Source of the DNA: Phytophthora hibernalis
Taxonomy: Eukaryota > Oomycota > Peronosporomycetes > Peronosporales > Peronosporaceae
Length of the DNA: 64,000 bases
Direction: 5' to 3'
Assembly (NCBI GenBank): GCA_012656075.1
Contig: JAAKBF010000027.1
Coordinates: 868,001 to 932,000 of the forward strand
Shown: positions 46,884 through 58,229 of the stretch, piece after piece
Layout of the letters: every line of letters starts with the position of its first letter
Position numbering within the stretch: position 1 is the first letter of the stretch
The notes under the pieces: generated by a model
What the model saw: only the letters and a program-made list of their open reading frames with translations
Databases searched by the model: none
What the model was told of the DNA's origin: nothing
Program-made: the position numbers and the translations under genes

Positions 46884-48706
46884 ATGGATGGTGTCGATGC
46901 TGTGGTATGGGCTGTTGCTGACGCCATGTCTGCTAGTTGGAGTTGACGCCGACGTACGCGGCGCAGTTGGACGGGAAGATCCTGGCCAATGCACACGCGG
47001 TGGGCGACGTGGACGGTGACGGCGCCACGGAGCTTCTCTTCGGCTCGCTGATGGGCAAGGTCTCGGTGTTTAAGGTGGGCTGCAATGCAGCTTTCTATGG
47101 GGTTTAGTGGTCCTGATGAGGATACTGCAGATTGTGAGGGACCGACTCGTGCAGTGGAGGAGCTGTGAGGTGAACGGATCGGTGACGTCCATTTGCCTGG
47201 ATAACTCGCTCGTGGGCGACGTGAGTATTGCTGGAGGGAGCTACTACTGGGAGAAGAGAGCTGATGGATGAGTTGTTGTTGGTATTGCTGACAGACTCGG
47301 GTGATTGTGGCGACGGCGGAGGGAAGATGTTCCGTGTTTCGATCTGTTGAGGGTGCTGACGTGATGCAGCTGTGCTCCGAGTTTGTAAGGCGGCGTGGCG
47401 TATATTTGACTTGTGAATAGTGGGCTAACTGGAGGTTGTGGCTGCTAGAACGTGGCGCTCAATATCTGCGACGTCGAGTGCTTGAACGGTGAACTCTTAA
47501 CTGCAACGCGGGACGGACGAGTCGTAGCCTACCGGCCCGAAATTGACAATGAAGACCCCGATGAGGTTCGTATCTCTGTTCTATACAGCGAGAGGCTATG
47601 TATACTCACGACGAGCGTGCTGCTCAGCTCGCAGAATACTCTCAAGTCGCACAGATGGATATTACTGGCGAGGTGGAAAAGTTGATCTTGATTCACTCCA
47701 CCCTGTCAAATCCAGACGCTGGGCCTCAGCTCTTAGTTCGGTGTTTCTCGGGCGACGTGTTCTGTACTAGCGATCCAACTGAAGAGGGTCCTGTCGGCAT
47801 GCGCGACGTCACATCCTGGAACGGTCCTCCTCACGACACCGACGGCACCACATTTATTGTGGGTGACATCGAGTTGGGCGGTGAACGTGGTATGACAGCA
47901 CTCGTGTCCATGAATGGGTTAGTATCACTGTTCGCATCGTCCGGAGAGAGACAATGGGACTTTCAGGTACGCCAAGATCCTGTGCAAGCTGCCGGGTAGG
48001 GTATGTGAGTTAACAACTCCGCTGAATTTGTCTAGCTACCTGAGGCTGTTGTAAACGCTGACAAGCTCGAAATGATTGCTGCTGGGGAGACCGCCAGGAT
48101 GCAGTACGTCAAGAATTTTGTGCGGGTTCGTGTTTTGAGTGCAGATGCTAACATTCACTGATTGTCTGCATCAGATCGTAGTCTGCACCTGGAGTGGTCA
48201 AATATACGCGATCCAGAGCGAACAGAGACTTGTGCGCTTCCGGATGCTGCTACCGGCATGCTCAATGTTCTGTGGTATGCTAGCATGCCATTCACTCTGC
48301 ACTTTGGTTCTTCCGGCTAACCTTTTGTATTGATGCGTAGTGGGTATTCGCGATTCGCCTACCCAGGTTGACCCCACCATTGTGAGCATCAGTACTTCCG
48401 GCACGTTTTTCGTCTTCCGTGATGTTCAGGAGACGCTGATACGGGGACTGCGGGACTCGACTCTGGTGCGGACATGATATACGCTTTCTTGTGTTGACAC
48501 CTCATGCTCACATGTGTTTTGTGAATCAGGCGGGTAAAGTAAAGCTAAGCCCGGTGTTTGCTCAGATCGACACGCCAGAAAAGCGAGAGGCCCTCATGAA
48601 GAAACTCCGCAAGGCGTTCCCACAATCGCTCGCATCCAACCAGACGTCGGTGCCGAGCATGGAGGAGCTCATCAGCGCTACACTTACCGTTCCTGTTAAA
48701 CTGTAA
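46884..48706 (+). CDS. ITFG2: ITFG2-like FG-GAP/beta-propeller protein
   Basis: In animals ITFG2 is part of KICSTOR, which tethers GATOR1 to lysosomes and mediates amino-acid control of TORC1. The N-terminal FG-GAP repeat reads NAHAVGDVDGDGATELLFGSLMGKVSVFK, matching the family. I place ten exons: 46884-46904, 46937-47074, 47131-47220, 47295-47384, 47449-47565, 47628-47966, 48036-48104, 48175-48274, 48341-48465 and 48530-48706. Introns are mostly 50-75 nt with GT-AG borders. Further propeller blades are visible (VIVATAEGRCSVFRS, ELLTATRDGRVVAYRPE, IVVCTWSGQIYAIQSEQ, IVSISTSGTFFVFRDV). The first intron (32 nt) is unusually short, so the first 15 residues are uncertain and a missing base is an alternative. 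Exon 7 ends out of phase unless one G is added at its donor (CAG|GT). Confidence 0.85.
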
Positions 48707-48775
48707 TGTGAAATCGATGTGTATAAATTGCATATTTTATCGAGCGTGGTGGTATTTCAAGTATATCCTGTCTTC

Positions 48776-49962
48776 TTACCAGTTCTGCAACTGATAGGCG
48801 TGCTCGACGAGGCTAGCCACGCTCTCAGGGCCGCGACGAAGTAGCTCTTGTGTAAAGTCACCCACGTAGTTGAGGTGGAAGTTGACGTCTGGCGAGTTGT
48901 TCGAGTTCAATTCACAGGATGCGTCGAAAGCGCGGAACGCAACGCTGTATAGCTCGAAGAAGGCCATCGGGTCCTCGAAGAGTCTCCAGAACGGGCGTTC
49001 AGAGCCCAGACAACCACCATCTCGCAATTGCAAAATGTCCGACAGTACATACGCGATCTGGGACCCCACCATCGCGTACGAATAGGCCTCGGGGCCGCTT
49101 TGGTTGTTAAGAATGGGCAACGCCACGGTGCGGTGAACCTCGTGGAAAACACGAGGCACTGCAGAGGCAACACGTACTGCATCTCCGCACGGGGTCTCCA
49201 TGACGGAAGCCCAGGCGATTCCACTCCGAGCTCGTCGGCGCGAACGGCTGCGTATCAAAACACGAGGTCCACAAGCGCTGCAGCATCTCGCCGTGTTCGG
49301 GGTTTCCAGGATGCAGAGGGGCCTTCATCGCGCCAATCAACTTGGCCAGCTGCACCAAGGCCACTGCCGTCGGAGGCGCACTGCCGGTCCCTCCACTCCC
49401 CCAGAGGCGGCCGCCGTGACCTTCTCCCACATCTGCGCTGAGTGTTTCTGCAGCGTCTGCGCCGATCCCTTCATCTTGGAGGCCAGCGCCTTCTTGACGC
49501 CGAACAAGACTCTGCCCACATCCTGCTGCATCTGTGGCTGGGGCATGGGGTGGCCTGCGTTTCCGTCGCTCTGGGGCTTGCTCTGCCAGTGGAAGAAGGC
49601 GCCGAACTGTCGGTCTTCCGGCACGTCCACGAGGTCTTGTTGGATCGCAGCCGTGGGCTTCTCTCCGTCATCCGCAGGCTCCAGCTGCAGGACCTTCACG
49701 CTCATCTCTCCATTGTCTGCCACTGGAAGTAGGCGGTTCTCCTCCGTCAGGTCCCTCCAGCAGTATCCTCCGGGTAGCGCCACCTGCAGACGGAAGTGGT
49801 ACGCGCCCTCGAACGGGAACTTGCGACGCAGCTCGGCGAGCGTGGGACAGGAGGAAAGCAGCAGCGAGGACGCGTACTCGTCCAGCCGCGCGTCATCCCC
49901 TCCAGCAGCATCTGCTGGAAAAAGTAGCGGCACAGCACGCCGCACTCGCGCTCGCGCCCCAT
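48776..49962 (-). CDS. ELMO-domain protein
   Basis: ELMO/ELMOD proteins regulate small GTPases (Rac activation with DOCK proteins, or GAP activity on Arf GTPases). From ATG at 49962 (MGRERECGVLCRYFFQQMLLEG) the N-terminal half is oomycete-type sequence without a known domain, ending in KKALASKMKGSAQTLQKHSAQMWEKV. The C-terminal half (about 48800-49380) is the ELMO domain, with LIGAMKAPLHPGNPEHGEMLQRLWT, SEWNRLGF, LPLQCLVF, EAYSYAMVGSQIAYVLSDIL, FYELY-like AFFELYSVAF and NFHLNYVGDFTQELL. Four single-base losses (near 49905, 49405, 49182 and 49155) must be allowed for. The start codon lies only 100 bp from that of the divergent FANCM gene. Whether it acts on Arf or Rac cannot be told from the sequence. 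Confidence 0.87.
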
Positions 49963-50036
49963 GGCCGATGTAATTGTGAGCTTCAAGACGTAAATAGACG
50001 CACGTCGATTGGTTGAAAATGCGGCGGAAAAGACTT

Positions 50037-50050
50037 TCACTCCGCATTCC
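50037..50050 (+). promoter_or_regulatory. Oomycete initiator in bidirectional promoter
   Basis: TCACTCCGCATTCC fits YCAYTYYNCAWTTT at 12 of 14 positions and ends 12 bp before the FANCM start codon. The whole region between the ELMO and FANCM start codons (49963-50062) is 100 bp, so both genes must share a compact bidirectional promoter. Confidence 0.6.
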
Positions 50051-50062
50051 GCAAAAGGTGCT

Positions 50063-53000
50063 ATGGAGGAGGACGAGTGGGACGACGCGCTGCTGTCGGA
50101 GATCGCGGCGCTCGAATCTCGCCACCTGCAGAGCCACCACCACCCGAATCCACCCACAGTCGCCGGAGTCTGGACCTGCAGGTCGTGTACGTTGCAGAAC
50201 GAGGCGTCGAGAGGACGTGTCTCGTGTGTTCTACGCCCCGTGGCCAGTCCTATCAAGCTTCAGCACCCGCTCCATCGCCTGCGAGGGTCTCAACTGCTCC
50301 GAGGAAGACTATACAGGCTAGAATTTCCTTCGACGGGACGTCGGCCCCCGTTGCAGTGCCACCGTTTCAGCAGAGACAGCAACAGGAGCAGGAACTAGAC
50401 GTCGCGCTCACGGAGCCCTCGCCATTAACTGCCAGTAGAGAGCAACCGGTGAGGAGCTCGCAACAGACGGTGCTGACGCCGGCGACGAGACCGGGACTTG
50501 AGTTGACATCGAGGAGATCGGGACACGCTGCAGCTGCTACAGGTTCGAGACCAGCTGCGTCGCCTGTGCAGATGCCAAGACGTGCAGCAGGGGAAGACGC
50601 GCAGGCCAAAACGAGGTATTTGGATATTGTGGCGAGGTCGAACTTTCCCCAGCTCGACTACGAGGCGGCGCAGAATTTTGTGTACCCGACCAACTACTCC
50701 ATTCGAGACTATCAGCTGACAATTGCAGAGAAGGCGTTGTATCACAACACGCTCGTGTCCTTGCCGACGGGACTCGGTAAGACACTGGTGGCGGCTGTGG
50801 TCATGTACAATTTTTATCGCTGGTTCCCGACTGGAAAGATTGTGTTCATGGCGCCGACGAAGCCGTTGGTGGCACAGCAGATTAAAGCCTGTCACGAAAT
50901 TATGGGAATTCCGTTGTCGGATACTGCCGAGTTGCAAGGAAATGTACCACCGACCATGCGCCGCGTGCTATGGAACTCGAGGCGGGTGTTCTTTGCACGC
51001 CACAGAGCTTGCAAAACGACCTCCGACGGGGCGTCTGCGCAGCCGAGAAATTTGTGTGTATCGTGGTGGATGAAGCTCACCGTGCGACAGGTAATTATGC
51101 GTACTGCTGCGTGGTGCAGGAAATTGAAGCCAAGACGCACTTCTTCCGCGTGTTAGCACTTTCGGCTACGCCTGGAGCGAAATTTGACGTGATTCAGGAT
51201 GTGGTAACAAACCTACGTATTTCGCACATCGAAAGTCGCTCAGCTGACGATCCTGATGTGAAGAAGTACACCACGCACGTCAGGAAGAGGTCATCGTTTG
51301 CCATCTGGGTGCTCAACTTTTGGAAGTGAAGACACTACTGCTGAAGTGCTTTGCACCGATCGTTCAGCGGCTTCTCGAGGCAACCTCATTCAGTATAACG
51401 ATCCAGAAAAGCTTAGCAGCTGGTATGTTCTGCAAGCGCGTGAGCGATTTCGTAAGAGCCCCAACTACTCCTCAAATCGCAGTGCTGAAAGCGATTTGGC
51501 ACTTCTGGTGAGCTTGCTGCATGCCAAGAGCCTGTTAACGGGTCACGGACTCAACAGTTTTCGTGAGCAAATTATGAGCTGGGGAGGAGAAAGGAAGAAG
51601 GGTAAAATGTCCTGGTCCAAGCGAGAAATGTTCCAGTCCAAGGAGTTCCAAGCACTAGAGCTGAGCCTAGCAGTGACGCCCGGGACAAGCAGCTCTACTA
51701 CGGCTAGCCATCCCAAGCTTGTCAAACTTCGTGAGGTTCTCCTGGAGCATTTTCAGCGGCATGCTGTTGGGAAATCCAGCACCCGTGCGATTGTCTTCAC
51801 ACAGTATCGAGCAAGTGTATCAGAAATTGTAGCGTTGCTGCGCCCTCTTGCACCTCTCTTGAGCGCACAACCATTTATTGGCCAGGGTGCGTCTGGCAAG
51901 GCCAAAGAGAACAAAGGTCAGACCCAGAAGATACAGCAGGAGATTGTGCGCAGGTTTCGATTAGGCGAGTTCAATGTTCTCGTGGCGACATGCATCGCGG
52001 AGGAAGGCCTAGATATCGGTGAAGTCGATCTCATTGTCTCATTCGATGCACTTACCTCGCCTGTGCGAATGATTCAACGAATGGGCAGAACGGGACGCAA
52101 ACGTGTGGGCAGGGTCATTATTCTAGTGACAGAAGGCGATGAACAGAAGAAGCTTGCACGCAGCGCGTCAGCCGCGAAGACCGTCAGTCGCGCCCTCACA
52201 ACCTTCAAGAACAAGTTCACGTACTCGAAGTGTCCACGTATGCTGCCAACATGCCTTTATCCGCAGTTAAGTGAACTGGAAATGAAGATTCCGATGTTTC
52301 ATGCGTCCCAGGTAGGTGGTAAAGCTGTGTCAGGAGCAGTGGACCCTGACCTGTGGCAGCTTAGCGATGCCGAACGAGCTGTAGCGATGATGAAATACTT
52401 TCCGCCAAATTTCTCTTCAACCTCACGGAATAAATTGTTTCCTGTCGTCGCTAGCCGGCCACATCTACTTCGACACCAGCCGCGCAGTTTGGGGCGGAAG
52501 GGTGTAAGTAGTCGGGTGGGATATTCTGCTCGCTCATTGATGCTCCAGCGCCTCGTGCGTAAAATCAACGGTGTCGAGGAAGTGTTGGACTCAGAATCGG
52601 ATGAAGAAGAAGACAACAGCGATGCCAATGGTCAGAAAAACACTGTAAACTCGAGCAATGCCTTACGAGGAACCTCTACTGATGATGATGGCCTACCCAA
52701 ATCCTCGCGTTTAGCGACAATTGAAAACCGTGGGAGATCTAGCGTGACTTCAAACAACGCAGAAACTGACAGTGAGATTGGATCTCCTTGGCGCCCAACC
52801 AGTACTCTCAGTGGTCTAGAGAACGCGAGCAGGTGCAACGAGTCCTTTGTTGTTATAGATGAGTCGGTCAACTGCGTCGAAATGCACTTCAGCCCACAGT
52901 TTGTGGATACTGCAACCCAGTTTGCATCTGCTGTAGAGGCTGATGAACCGTCCACGGATAGCAACAAACGGCAACAAGAAGCCCAAGACCAACTATCCTC

Positions 53001-56000
53001 AGCAAAGAAGCAAAAGACGGATTCGAGTAGTCAAGACTTGTCTCCAGCCATATGCGCACCAAAGGGGCCAATTCAGACAAGTGAGACGATTGCTGGTGTG
53101 GACAACAAAGGAGCGAAGACAGAATACGTACTTGTGAATGCTCCTGGTGATCAGCGCATCAGCGCAGAAAACCTCGAGAACGAGAAGTCTCAGCAAATGT
53201 CGGCGACTTTGTCGTTGACACTAACGTCTGATTCTCCTCGCCCTTCTCCAAATTCGCGTGTTGAAGGCCGCCAGCAGCAGGAGGCGATTATTGAAGCTAA
53301 CAGCTCCACGGAGCCTACACAGCAACTTCCAATTGTTCCCCGGTTGCATGGCATACGGCAATTGCGATTTGATGAGGAGGAGAATGATTTGAATCAAACG
53401 CAAAGTGCTGAGGTACCGCAGGATGACATTGCTGTTCCAGCCGCAAACGCCAGGCCTCCATTCAAACAGCACGACGTGTGTCCTGTAGAAGACGGATCAC
53501 CTATGTTTTCTTTCGCTTTGCTTCCACCTCAAAGTGATACGAAAATTTACGCTGAGCCGGAGAGTGACTCAGGCGATGGGGATCAAGCCGACGTTGAGCC
53601 TCCTGCGTATTCGTTTGCTTTGCTTCCTCCTTTCAACGAGAAAAATGAGGCTGTACTGGAGCCAACTAACATCGCAGCAGTTCCTGAGAAGGAAGCGTCC
53701 CAGCCAGTTGACGATGGTACTGATGGTGATGAACTTGATGAAGCAAACGAAGCGAGTACTCTGATTAAAAACGAACTTACGATTGACACTGGCTCAACTG
53801 CTGGTATGAGCACTAGCGTCGTGGGTCTCACAAAGAACGCGGCTGCAAAACATGAAGAGAACATGAAGCCTGAAGATCCTGTTTTGCCGCCGAAGCCTCA
53901 CACAACTGTCGGTATTGATGCTGCGCAAGAGCCACTTCAGAGTGAACGGAAAGAAGCCGAGCCGGAGCAAGAAGACGAGGTCGGTTGCTCCGTTTGCCTG
54001 GAAAGTGAGTCCTATGACGACGATCCTATCGTATTTTGCGATGGCTGCAATGTGGCGGTTCATCAGTTTTGCTACGGGGTCCGTACTGTTCAGAGTGATA
54101 AGTGGTTTGCGACGTATGCAAGGAAGCAAGAATCAAAGGTAGTATTGCTGGTCAAAGTCAGCCGCGCTGCCAGCTTTGCCCACAGCGCGGTGGTTCGTTC
54201 AAACGGACAAAATGCGGTCAGTGGGTGCATGTACAATGCTTCCTGTGGATTCCAGAGTTTCGAGTGGAGCAGGGAGATGATGATATGCTTATTCTCGGGG
54301 CACTTCGTAGCTTGAACTCGGACCGGAAAACGCTGGACTGCTCCTTGTGTCACTCGACCAAGGGCCATGGAATTATCCAGTGCGCACACAAGCGATGCAT
54401 GGCTGCTTTTCATGTCAGTTGTGCCGCTTACGCGCACTATCGGATGGATCAATTAGACCCTCCAAATGCAGAAGGCACCGGAAGCGGAACGCTGTTTATC
54501 GCGTACTGTCCTCTGCATCGCAATTCTACAGCCCTAGTCAGTATTCCCGAGCAGCAAAAGGTGCCTCCAGCAGCTAATGTTCGATCTCCTAAGCCCCCTC
54601 TTCCAACGTTTGCGGCGAGAGATTCATCTCCAAGCCACTTATTGACTTCGCCCTCGTCTGCAGAGGCGAAGAAGAAGCGGAAAACTTTACGGCGACTGAA
54701 GCGAAAGTATGATGCATCGCAATCGCAAATATTTACACAGCCAGGAACAAAGGGGTCCCGGGCGGCAACTTCGCCGTGGCAAAAACGCATCAGGAGGTCC
54801 AAGCAGCAGCGAGAGACGTCCCGTGCTCTGGCAGCAGCGTTCATGGATGATACAGCGGAGGTTCGAGGTGGAGCCAGGGGTGACGATGACGATGACGATG
54901 ACTATGGGGATGACTACAAAGATGCAGCCGATGATTCTTTCATTAATGATTCATCGCAGCTGTTGTATTCACAGTCGGTGGTATCCCCGAAGACGTTGGT
55001 GGTAGCAGCATAAAGAAGAAGATGCGGAAGAAGTCAAGTCCAAATATGCGAGCTATCTATGCGCGGTCGCTGTTTGAGTCGCAAAGCTCTCCGATGCTGT
55101 TTCGTCGAGGAGGAAGACAATTTGGAGCGCTTCCGTCTAATGGTATAATTCGTGCATGTCTGGAGGAGCTGAACAATAACCCGATTGAGGCTGATACAGT
55201 GTCGCCGCGACCTCGCTCGCGTTCTCAGCTGCCTGCTACGCAAGAGGATGCTGCAGCAATGCCATCAACTTTATCCGCTCAGGTTGGTGCATCAGCAACT
55301 GTAACGGAGGAGGAGGAAGACGACAGTTCGACTGAAGCAGAGCCTTCTCCCAGCTTTAACTTGCTTGAGCCTGCCAAACCTTTTTCAGGCGTTCAGCACG
55401 AGGGTCAACCCCAGACGGGAAAGGAGGAAAGTGTTAGCGCAAATTCAGTGGACCTAGACATGGCCCCGCCTAGCTTTAGCTTGCTTGATGTGAATGGGTC
55501 CCGCTCAGATGGTCAAGAGACAGGTTTGACGAGGACTACAACGCAGCAAGTGACATCAGTAGTTGTGAGCAGCTTCAAGAAAGCGCATGTTGATGAAATG
55601 CACAAAAAGATCGAGGCAAACCGCTTGAAAGCACTGAAGAAGTTGGAAGAGCGACGCCAGGCTAACGTACAACAAGCGCAAGCACAGCAGCCATCATCAC
55701 ACGAAGACAAACTGCAAGCTCCTCAATTGGACAGTGGCCAGCAAGAAAGTCCTTCTCGCGACATTGGTCATGGCTTTACCTCTGCTGCATCGCTCGTTTC
55801 CAGGAAACTCATGAGGATGAGAGAGCTACCCCAACGTTTAGTGTGTTGTCATCGACCAGAAGTCGGAGACAAATGTCTCCTGCTCGAGGTGCTCAAGTGT
55901 CAACAGTGGACCTGACAAGCCCGGAATCAAAGATATCTGGGCCAACCCAGCAGCAGCGTCAATCTCCGAAATGGATTATGTTCGTCAGTTCATCCTTCGC

Positions 56001-56647
56001 GAGCTCCAGTGGCTTTCTGGCATTTGCATTAACAAAACACACAGGATGCACTGTGGACATTGATGAGTCATTGGAGGCGGATGCTCTGCTGAGTGTTCGT
56101 ATGGGAGTGCTCTTCCTTACGGCCCAGAATTTGGACGAATTGGCTCATTCGGCCCCTGCCCATGACGTGGTCAAGAGCCGGCGAATTGGAACAATGCTAG
56201 CAATGCACAAGAAGATCGTTATCGCGGTCGTACATGACGGAAGAGATCCACCGGAAGTGCTCCGATTAAGGCAACTACCCAACGCGACAGTCATCGTACA
56301 TCCACACCTCCAGTCGTTGTCTGCTAACCTCCACCAGCTTGCGCAGCGGAACTAGCCGAGGGATACGAACTGCCCTGCCCGAGTCTGTGCCGCTCTGACT
56401 TCAATGGTGGCGTTGTGAGAGGTTTGGATGCAGATTTTGCATCGCGGCTTACGTTTTCCGTTCGATTCCACCGATGTCGCTCGGCAGTGCGCTTTCATTG
56501 AGTTTTCGCTTCAAAAATTTTGCAGCGGCGCTGATACCTGTGCTGAAGTTTAATGAGATGCATTGGAGACGAATGCTTCCGTGGATTTCAGAACCAACAG
56601 CAGAAGCCATTCGCAAGCATGTTCAGCAAAATTTGCGGCGGAGTTGA
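50063..56647 (+). CDS. FANCM: FANCM-type helicase fused to a PZP chromatin reader
   Basis: FANCM/Mph1/FML translocases remodel stalled forks and limit crossovers. Order of domains: acidic start MEEDEWDDALLSEIAAL, RanBP2-type zinc finger (50167-50245, WTCRSCTLQNEAS...CLVC), SF2 helicase N domain (50680-51240; Walker A LPTGLGKTL, DEAH at about 51070), helicase C domain (51700-52200; motif VI QRMGRTGRKR), and a long acidic disordered linker. Next is a PHD-knuckle-extended-PHD module (53985-54430; CSVCLES...CDGCNVAVHQFCYG, CQLCPQRGG, WVHVQCFLWIPE, CSLCHST, AAFHVSCAAYA). An XPF-like nuclease fold (55970-56355) and an HhH end (56480-56645, IPPMSLGSALSL) complete it. The stretch 51298-54315 is one open frame from helicase C domain into the first PHD finger. 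About nine single-base losses elsewhere must be allowed for. No introns are evident. The protein would have about 2190 residues. The nuclease fold lacks a clear ERKxxxD motif. The C-terminal parts rest on frame changes and are less certain than the fusion itself. Confidence 0.87.
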
Positions 56648-56699
56648 CCAGTATTAACAGAGAAACTTACACATGCGGCATTTACGTTGCTCTATGTGC

Positions 56700-58155
56700 C
56701 TAGGTCTTCAGGGACTCGATGACACGAATGGAATCGTCCAGAGTTTTGTCGTCCTTACAGAAGGCGAGGCGCACGACGCCCGGGGCAAGGCGGTTCTCGG
56801 GGCGACTGAAGAAGGGCGACGTTGGGATCACCGCGAGGTGGCCAGCCTTCACCAGCTTGTACGCGAACTGGTAGTCTGGGAACTCCTGCAGACACCACAA
56901 CACAGCGCACGTAAGTTCAAGCCGACACAACACAAGCGATATTAACGCACTGTCTTCGGGGTGTCCGGCGTGATCGTGATGTCGCGGAACTCGTCGTAGT
57001 ACGGCAGTCCCTCCACGTTACAGCACACGAAGTAGCCGCCCTCAGGAACGATGGGGCGCCAGTTGTACGCCTGGAGCGCATCGCACAGGCGATTGCGCTT
57101 GGTCTGCAGCACGTAATGTTAGTGTACACTGTCACCAAGTAACAAATAATTTATCGCGTACCTGCAGTGTCTCCCTCAGCTCGTCGTAGTATCCATTGTA
57201 CTTCGCCTCGCGGAAAGCAGAAGCCAGAGCCACCTCGAACGGCGTGGTACCGCAGAACGGCACCGTGCTGTGCGCCTTGGTGATACCTCCCACAAGGTGC
57301 GCGGGGCCCACCGCATAGCCCGCGCGCCAGCCCGTGCACGAAAGGTCTTGCCAGCACTGAAGAGTGAAATGGTGCGGTCAAAGAAGCCCGGCAACGCCGC
57401 AATGCGCTCGTGCTTGAGTCCGTCGTACGTCATGAACTCGTACACTTCGTCGGCGAGTACGATGACGTTCGGGTGGCGCTCCAGCACCCGCGCGATCTGC
57501 AGCAACTCCTCCTTGGAGAAGACCTTCCCGTCGGATTGTGGGGCGTGTTGAGCACCAGCATCTTGGTCTTGGGGGTCAGCATGGCCTCCAGCTTGTCCAG
57601 ATCCACTTGGAAGTCGTGGGACGTGAAGCGTGCGTCCACATGGGCGTCTTGACTCAGGAACGCCGCGCGTTTGGCAGGGTCGAACTCGAAGGGTACGCCA
57701 CTGGACTTGACTCCGTGGAGCTGCGACACTGTCACATAGGCGTCGAAATACGGCTCGAAAGTGAGCACCTCGTCCCCGGGCTCCAGCAGCGCTGCCATGA
57801 TGGAGGCGATGCCCTCCTGGGCGCCGTTGAACGTCACGATTTCCTTCATGGGGTCCAGCTCGCGGTCCAGCAGGGGCGAGTACATCTCCGCCAGCGTCTC
57901 CACGTAGCTCACGTGGCCGCCAGGTCTGGTGTACTGGTTGTTGCCGTCGTTGATGGCGTCGATGGCCGCCTGCTTGACGAACTGCGGCGTCTGGAAGGAC
58001 GGGAAGCCCTGCCCCAGGTTCACGGCCCCGTGCTGAGTCGCCAGCGCCGAGAACTCGGCAAACACGTTGTCGGGCAACGTCCGCACGCGAGTGGAGATGC
58101 CGCGGGTGCTGCGAAGCGCAGGGAGGAAGGACGGGAGCCTGGATACGGGCACCAT
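56700..58155 (-). CDS. Kynurenine-type PLP aminotransferase
   Basis: This class I/II aminotransferase resembles kynurenine-oxoglutarate transaminase / glutamine transaminase K (KAT/CCBL group). There are three introns or fewer: exon 1 57162-58155, exon 2 56951-57103 and exon 3 56700-56885, with introns of 58 and 65 nt (GT-AG). The N-terminus (MVPVSRLPSFLPALRSTRGISTRVRTL) is Arg/Ser-rich and may target mitochondria. Landmarks are NLGQGFPSFQTP, NNQYTRPGG, LNTPHNPTG, VIVLADEVYEFMTYDG, the PLP lysine in FSAGKTFSCTGWRAGYAVGP, IPEGGYFVC and the C-terminal RLAFCKDDKTLDDSIRVI. Two single-base losses (near 57529 in GGG, and near 57347 in TTT) break the frame exactly at conserved positions and are restored by one added base. 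It converges with FANCM with 52 bp between stop codons. Confidence 0.92.
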
Positions 58156-58229
58156 GGCGGGGAAGTGACTTGATGAATGGGAAGATAACGCAACCAAATT
58201 ATGATGGATGGGATCCGCACGAAAGTGAT

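Noticed and set aside
50063..56647. Programmed ribosomal frameshifting in FANCM
   Set aside because: There are too many sites, no common slippery sequence, and the same kind of break is present in unrelated genes and in a retroelement.
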